A model generated the notes under the pieces. It made no database searches. It was not told where the DNA came from and saw only the letters and a list, made by a program, of their open reading frames with translations. From Aquarana catesbeiana (Eukaryota; Chordata; Amphibia; Anura; Ranidae): a DNA stretch of 64,000 nt. The position numbers and the translations under genes are program-made. Positions 59,156-64,000 of the stretch are shown in pieces (position 1 is the first letter of the stretch; every line of letters begins with the position of its first letter). The stretch is taken from positions 103,871,853 to 103,935,852 of the forward strand of contig NC_133327.1 in assembly GCF_042186555.1 (NCBI RefSeq), given 5' to 3'.

Positions 59156-59864
59156 TCTTGTTATTATTAACACATTCCATACAAATTACTTGGGGGAAAA
59201 AAGAACAAAAGAAATACCACGCTACCTAATAAACCACAAATGTGAACATAAATCAATGTAATAGCTGCAGCTCAAAAATGTGAGGTACACAAATAAATAT
59301 TTTTTCTGTTACCATTACAAATTACTTGGTACCAGAAATGTCCCTTGGTTCTGTATTTTCTAAAAAGGGGCAGTACTGGGAGGTGAGTAGGGGGTGGAAC
59401 GAAGTACGGTGCTCGGAAATGGGTAGGGGTAGAGACAAAGGGTAACTTAGAATAGGGGAAGTTTCTGCACCTATTTGCTAAGAAAAAAAAAGTCCTGGTA
59501 ATACCTTCCTGTCCACTCACAGCCTTTAAATGGCAGACAGGAAGCAGCGCCAATGTGGGTTAACGTATCTGTACGTCAGTCCGTATCGGCGGCCCCTGCC
59601 TGGCTAGCAGAGCGCACAATCAGGAGCCCAGTGATTTGTGTGTCCCCTGGACACAGCGGATCACATTACTGCTGTGTTTGGGTGATCACAAGGTCTTGTA
59701 CCATGTGATTGCTGCTCTCTGCTCTCACACAGATCAACTGTGAGAGCAAAGAGAACATTTGCCACAGCCTGTGAGTGTACAGCAGCCTGTCAGATTGCAG
59801 TTATGCTCATAGACAGTGCCAGCCTACCCCAGTGTCCCTGATCATTGCCCCGCCTGTTCAGCTC
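59156..59864. other. No gene; possible left part of a minisatellite-bearing element
   Basis: GGTTAACGTATCTGTACGTC near 59560 resembles the start of the TTAA family, and AACTGTGAGAGCAAAGAG is partly complementary to the preceding CTCTGCTCTCACACAG (hairpin at about 59715-59755). No right end was found. Confidence 0.35.
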
Positions 59865-61112
59865 TCACGCTATACACCATATCAACATCCTGATCACCGC
59901 CATACCAGCTTCCTGATCACAGCCACACACGATACCAGCACCATGATCATCGCCATTCACCATACCAGCACTCTGATCACTGACATACCTCATACCAGCG
60001 TTCTGATCACCACAATGTGCCATACAAATATCCTGATCACCACAATAACCCATAGCAGCGCCCTGATCCCCACCATACACCATACCAGCATCCTGATAAC
60101 CTCCATACACCATAGCGGCATCCAGATCACCACCACGTCATACCAACATCTTAATCACCGCTATACACGATACCAATGTCCTGAATATGTCATATGCTAT
60201 ACCAGCATCCTGATCACCACAATATCAGCGTCCTGTTCATCGCCTTAGCCCATACAAGTGTCCTGATCATCGCCATAGGCCATACCAGCAATCTTATCAC
60301 CACCATAAGCCATACCAGCATACTGTTCACCTCCATATTCCATGCCAGCATCCTGTCATACACCATACCAGCATACTGATTACCTCCATACACCATACCA
60401 GCATCCTGATCACCACCACGTCATACCAGCTTCCTAATCATCGCCATATACCATACCACATTCTGAATATCATCATAAGCTATACCAGCATCCTGATCAC
60501 CGCTATACTCCATACCAGTGTCCTGATCATTGCCATATGACATACCATCAATCTGATCCCTACCATATGCCAAACCAGCATTCTGATCACCTCCATATTC
60601 CATGGCAGCATCCTGATCACTGCCATACCCCATACCAGCATCCTGATCACCACCATACTCCATACCAGTGTCCTAATCATTGCCATACCATTGTCCTGAT
60701 CATTGCCATACCAGTGTCCTGATCAGTGCCATACCCCACAGCAGATTCCTGATCACCACCATAACCCATACCAATGTCCTGATCACTGCCATATGCCATA
60801 CCAGAGACCTGATCACCGGCATACACCATACTCGCACCCTGGTCATTGCCATACCAGCGCTCTGATCACCACTATACCCCATACCAGAATCCTGATCACT
60901 GCCATACCTCATACCAGCATCCTAATGCCCACCATACCCCATACCAGTGTCCTGATCATTGCCATACCAGTGCCCCGATCACTGCTATACCCCATACCAG
61001 TATCCTGATCATCGCCATATGCCATACCAGCAATCTGATCACCACCATATGCCATACCAGCATCCTGATCACCACCATACTCCATACCAGTGTCCTAATT
61101 ATTGCCATATTA
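59865..61112. repeat. ~30-bp minisatellite with TGATCA core
   Basis: About forty units around CATACCAGCATCCTGATCAC followed by CACCATACTC, period about 27-33 bp. Variants replace GCATCC with GTGTCC or GCAATC. Frames of 60-157 codons on both strands (His/Thr-rich on plus, Gly/Asp/Met-rich on minus) arise from the period and are not proteins. Confidence 0.95.
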
Positions 61113-61460
61113 GTAAGAAGAGTAGTGGACCCGCGCAGTGGAAATAGAGATGTGTTAGTGAAATCTATGGAACTGCTGCCGCCCAACATGCAGTCACCAT
61201 AAATAGGGATTGCTGAATTAATTAGTGTAGAAGAAGGGTATGGCGCTGTTCCTTTAACTAAATAATAATCCCTACCTGCGTATTTGAATATCTCTAGTTC
61301 AAAACAAGGCATATAAGTATAAATTCCTAGGTATAGCAAGACGTGCAGGTGTCAGATGGTGGTGTCCTTAAAAAATTGCACAATATTAAACGAGCTATAA
61401 ATATATATGTAAAAAATTGATAAGCAAGCTATAAATATATAAATAATACTTATATAAAAA
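61113..61460. other. No gene recognised
   Basis: AT-rich sequence with ATAAATATATA repeats between the minisatellite and the duplicated segment. Confidence 0.35.
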
Positions 61461-62055
61461 GGGGGGAGTTGTGGGACTTTATATGAGGCCAGGGCATCCG
61501 CCGTAGGTGGCCTCCATCCCTATTTGAATAAACAAAAAAAAAAAAGAGAGGAGAAGTTGGGACTTTATATGAAGCATGCGGCCGAATAGAACAACATGAG
61601 CAGAGAATGACTGGTGGGTGTACAAAAATAAAGATAGTTAACCCAGTCACATAATGTTATGGCATGTACATAGTAACATAACATGAACCAGTATCCTGAT
61701 TATACCATTTATTAGATATAGCGATCATATAGTAACAAAAATAACATAGGTAACATGAGTGGTACATGACATTAACAACATGATAAAAAGAGAGGGCGGC
61801 CACCAGATATACATTTCTGTGTTCACGCATTATACTAAGTTCATAAAATGATTGGTAAAGGCCAATATAGAACAGTAGAATCATAAACATATGGTAGAAT
61901 ATCACTCTTGGATGAAAATGGTATTAAGAGCATCTCTATAGCTCGACGCGTTTCATGGATACCTCCAATCTTCAGGAGCAGATGCAATAATCTATAAACA
62001 TAACATATAATAAGTTGGTAAAATTGGCCGATTAAACAAAGGGGAGTTGCCACAT
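61461..62055. repeat. Direct repeat, copy 1
   Basis: A 595-bp segment repeated at 63335-63923, offset 1868-1874. Apart from a shorter A run in copy 2 it is almost identical. It contains ACGCGTTTCATGGATACC (core at 61946-61954) followed by CTTCAGGAGCAG. Confidence 0.9.
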
Positions 62056-63334
62056 ATAGGGGCTAGAGAGGCAGGGAGAGCAGAAATAATAATGAATGGT
62101 GACGATGTTGAAAAATATGTATATGGCACCCGTAGACAACTTACAATTGAGCTGTGATGGCATGCGACGGCGCAATGGGCCCGGCCCCGCTGGGGAACAA
62201 GCATCCTCCCGGGAGCTGAGGCGGCACAACCCATGGACAAGAGTGAAGAAAATACATGTGGGAGGGAGATAACTGAGGAGTGACAGCCCAAATGCCTAGA
62301 AGGTGAAGAGTGTAAGCAAAAAAGTAATATAAAAAAAGAGAAAGGAGAGAAAAATTATAAATATTAAAAATAATAATGATAAAAATGGTAAAAGAAGATA
62401 AAAACAAAAAAGGGGGGGGTAGTGCTGATAAATGTTGGAAAAAATGTGATATAAGGTGGGGAAGATCACGTGGTGATCCATGGTGGTATACCAGTAATAA
62501 CTATAGTATAGGTGTGATAACAAAAATGGGGTGATCTAAGTAATAAGATGTCAAATGGTGCTCCATAATAGTGCAGTAATAATAAGGAATGCACTGGCTA
62601 CTAATCCAGCTACCAAAAAATGTATAGGTGTGTATGGGAATTGTGTGTAGGGGTGATTACCTGAATATAGCATGGGTACCCGTGTGGCCTGACCGGTGAT
62701 GCTGTAGCGGTAAACACCGCTCAACAGAGATCCAACCATTCCACACGGGGTGGAGTGTAGATGTAGACCCGGGTGTCCAATGGGTGTCCGCCAACGTCAC
62801 GCAGGATGGCTAAACTGGGGGAGGAGGCGTCCGCACCTGAGTGGAAAAAACCGCCCGGTATATGGCGCCAATTCTCCCATCAAGAGCCGCCCAGATTGAA
62901 ACAGCGGCATGCAGCGTCATGACGTCATTGCGACGTCACACGCGGGACCCTGAGTGCGTGGCGTCGATGCGCAGTGAGGACATCCACCCGATCGCCCGCG
63001 TCAACTAGGGCGGAGGGGGAAGGGGAGGGTCCCAAGTGTGCATCGCAGCTCCCGGGAAGGAAAACCCCCAAAAGTGGTGCCCAACGGCCCAGTCCACCAT
63101 CACACACAACCACAGACATCAAGAAGGAGTGTATCATCTGGGAACATAGCAAAGTAATTAAATAAAGTCTCTCTCCAAACCCCTCAAAAATACAAACTAT
63201 TGGCCAGAAACTTCAAGAGAGATATAAAGTATTGAATTGTAATAAATAAGCTAATAATGGACAATACCAAGAATTGGGAATATAATAAGTAGTCGGGAAC
63301 GCAAGCTTCCATCCCATGTATATGTATATAAAAA
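62056..63334. other. Interval between the two direct repeats
   Basis: About 1.28 kb. The part 62780-63060 is CpG-rich with TGACGTCATTGCGACGTCAC and resembles the GC-rich centres of the fold-back elements. Minus-strand frames of 60-100 codons are low-complexity. No transposase was seen. Confidence 0.5.
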
Positions 63335-63923
63335 GGGGGGAGTTGTGGGACTTTATATGAGGCCAGGGCATCCGCCGTAGGTGGCCTCCATCCCTATTTG
63401 AATAAACAAAAAAGAGAGGAGAAGTTGGGACTTTATATGAAGCATGCGGCCGAATAGAACAACATGAGCAGAGAATGACTGGTGGGTGTACAAAAATAAA
63501 GATAGTTAACCCAGTCACATAATGTTATGGCATGTACATAGTAACATAACATGAACCAGTATCCTGATTATACCATTTATTAGATATAGCGATCATATAG
63601 TAACAAAAATAACATAGGTAACATGAGTGGTACATGACATTAACAACATGATAAAAAGAGAGGGCGGCCACCAGATATACATTTCTGTGTTCACGCATTA
63701 TACTAAGTTCATAAAATGATTGGTAAAGGCCAATATAGAACAGTAGAATCATAAACATATGGTAGAATATCACTCTTGGATGAAAATGGTATTAAGAGCA
63801 TCTCTATAGCTCGACGCGTTTCATGGATACCTCCAATCTTCAGGAGCAGATGCAATAATCTATAAACATAACATATAATAAGTTGGTAAAATTGGCCGAT
63901 TAAACAAAGGGGAGTTGCCACAT
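63335..63923. repeat. Direct repeat, copy 2
   Basis: The second copy of 61461-62055, with ACGCGTTTC at 63814-63822. It ends at GTTGCCACAT, after which the sequence turns back on itself. Confidence 0.9.
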
Positions 63924-64000
63924 CTTTTCATCCAAGAGTGATATTCTACCATATGTTTATGATTCTACTGTTCTATATTGGCCTTTACCAATCATTTTAT
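63711..64000. repeat. Inverted repeat cut by the window edge
   Basis: 63925-64000 is the exact reverse complement of 63711-63786 (positions sum to 127711), with a 138-bp loop containing ACGCGTTTC. The right arm reaches the last base, so the palindrome probably continues outside the window. Confidence 0.9.

Noticed and set aside
59775..60248. 157-codon His/Thr-rich frame
   Set aside because: Mostly a translation of the ~30-bp TGATCA minisatellite.

Overview
The window reads as non-coding vertebrate nuclear DNA, most likely from an amphibian and probably a ranid frog. No operons, Shine-Dalgarno sites or dense coding are visible. There are many TTAA-flanked piggyBac-like elements, hAT elements with 8-bp target duplications, solo LTRs with 4-5 bp target duplications, long fold-back elements, minisatellites and microsatellites. 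The amphibian assignment is an inference from the general look of the repeat families and was not tested by any search. I found no intact host gene, tRNA, rRNA or CRISPR array. Almost every open frame is a short chance frame or a frame kept open by a tandem repeat.

Layout. 0-4.7 kb: short DNA elements, including a clean hAT element at 2539-3131 with a perfect 8-bp duplication. 4.7-7.1 kb: an internally deleted gypsy-type LTR retrotransposon on the minus strand (5-bp duplication CAAGT), itself interrupted by a plus-strand solo LTR (duplication AGGTG). 7.6-15 kb: a hairpin element, a probable 1-kb solo LTR, and several TTAA elements. 16.2-22.3 kb: a TTAA MITE followed by a 5.4-kb piggyBac-like element with a 360-bp tandem repeat and a transposase remnant in which N-terminal and C-terminal parts are joined. 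22.3-28.7 kb: solo LTRs, a 1.9-kb almost perfect fold-back element, a second fold-back, and an AT microsatellite. 29-40 kb: an element carrying a GC-rich 30-bp minisatellite, TTAA MITEs, and a composite GAAC-rich region with an inner palindrome.

40.9-53.4 kb is the centrepiece: a very large hAT-type transposon. It has a TAGGGATG end, a TATA-like box, a 6.3-kb minisatellite of about 36-bp units where the leader should be (including an exact-looking 2768-bp duplication), then a degraded BED-zinc-finger hAT transposase interrupted by a minus-strand LTR. Its 3' region holds a hAT MITE that contains a further hAT fold-back element. 53.4-56.0 kb: two more TTAA elements, one carrying a SINE. 56.5-59 kb: a tandem duplication and an unrecognised minus-strand frame of about 315 codons broken by one TGA. 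59.9-64 kb: a ~30-bp minisatellite with a recurring TGATCA core, then a 1.87-kb direct duplication that turns into an inverted repeat at the window edge.

Nothing here works together as a pathway. The window is a record of successive insertions: gypsy interrupted by an LTR; hAT transposase interrupted by an LTR; hAT 3' region, then hAT MITE, then hAT fold-back; and a piggyBac-like element interrupted by a SINE. Flanking target duplications date many of these events relative to each other.
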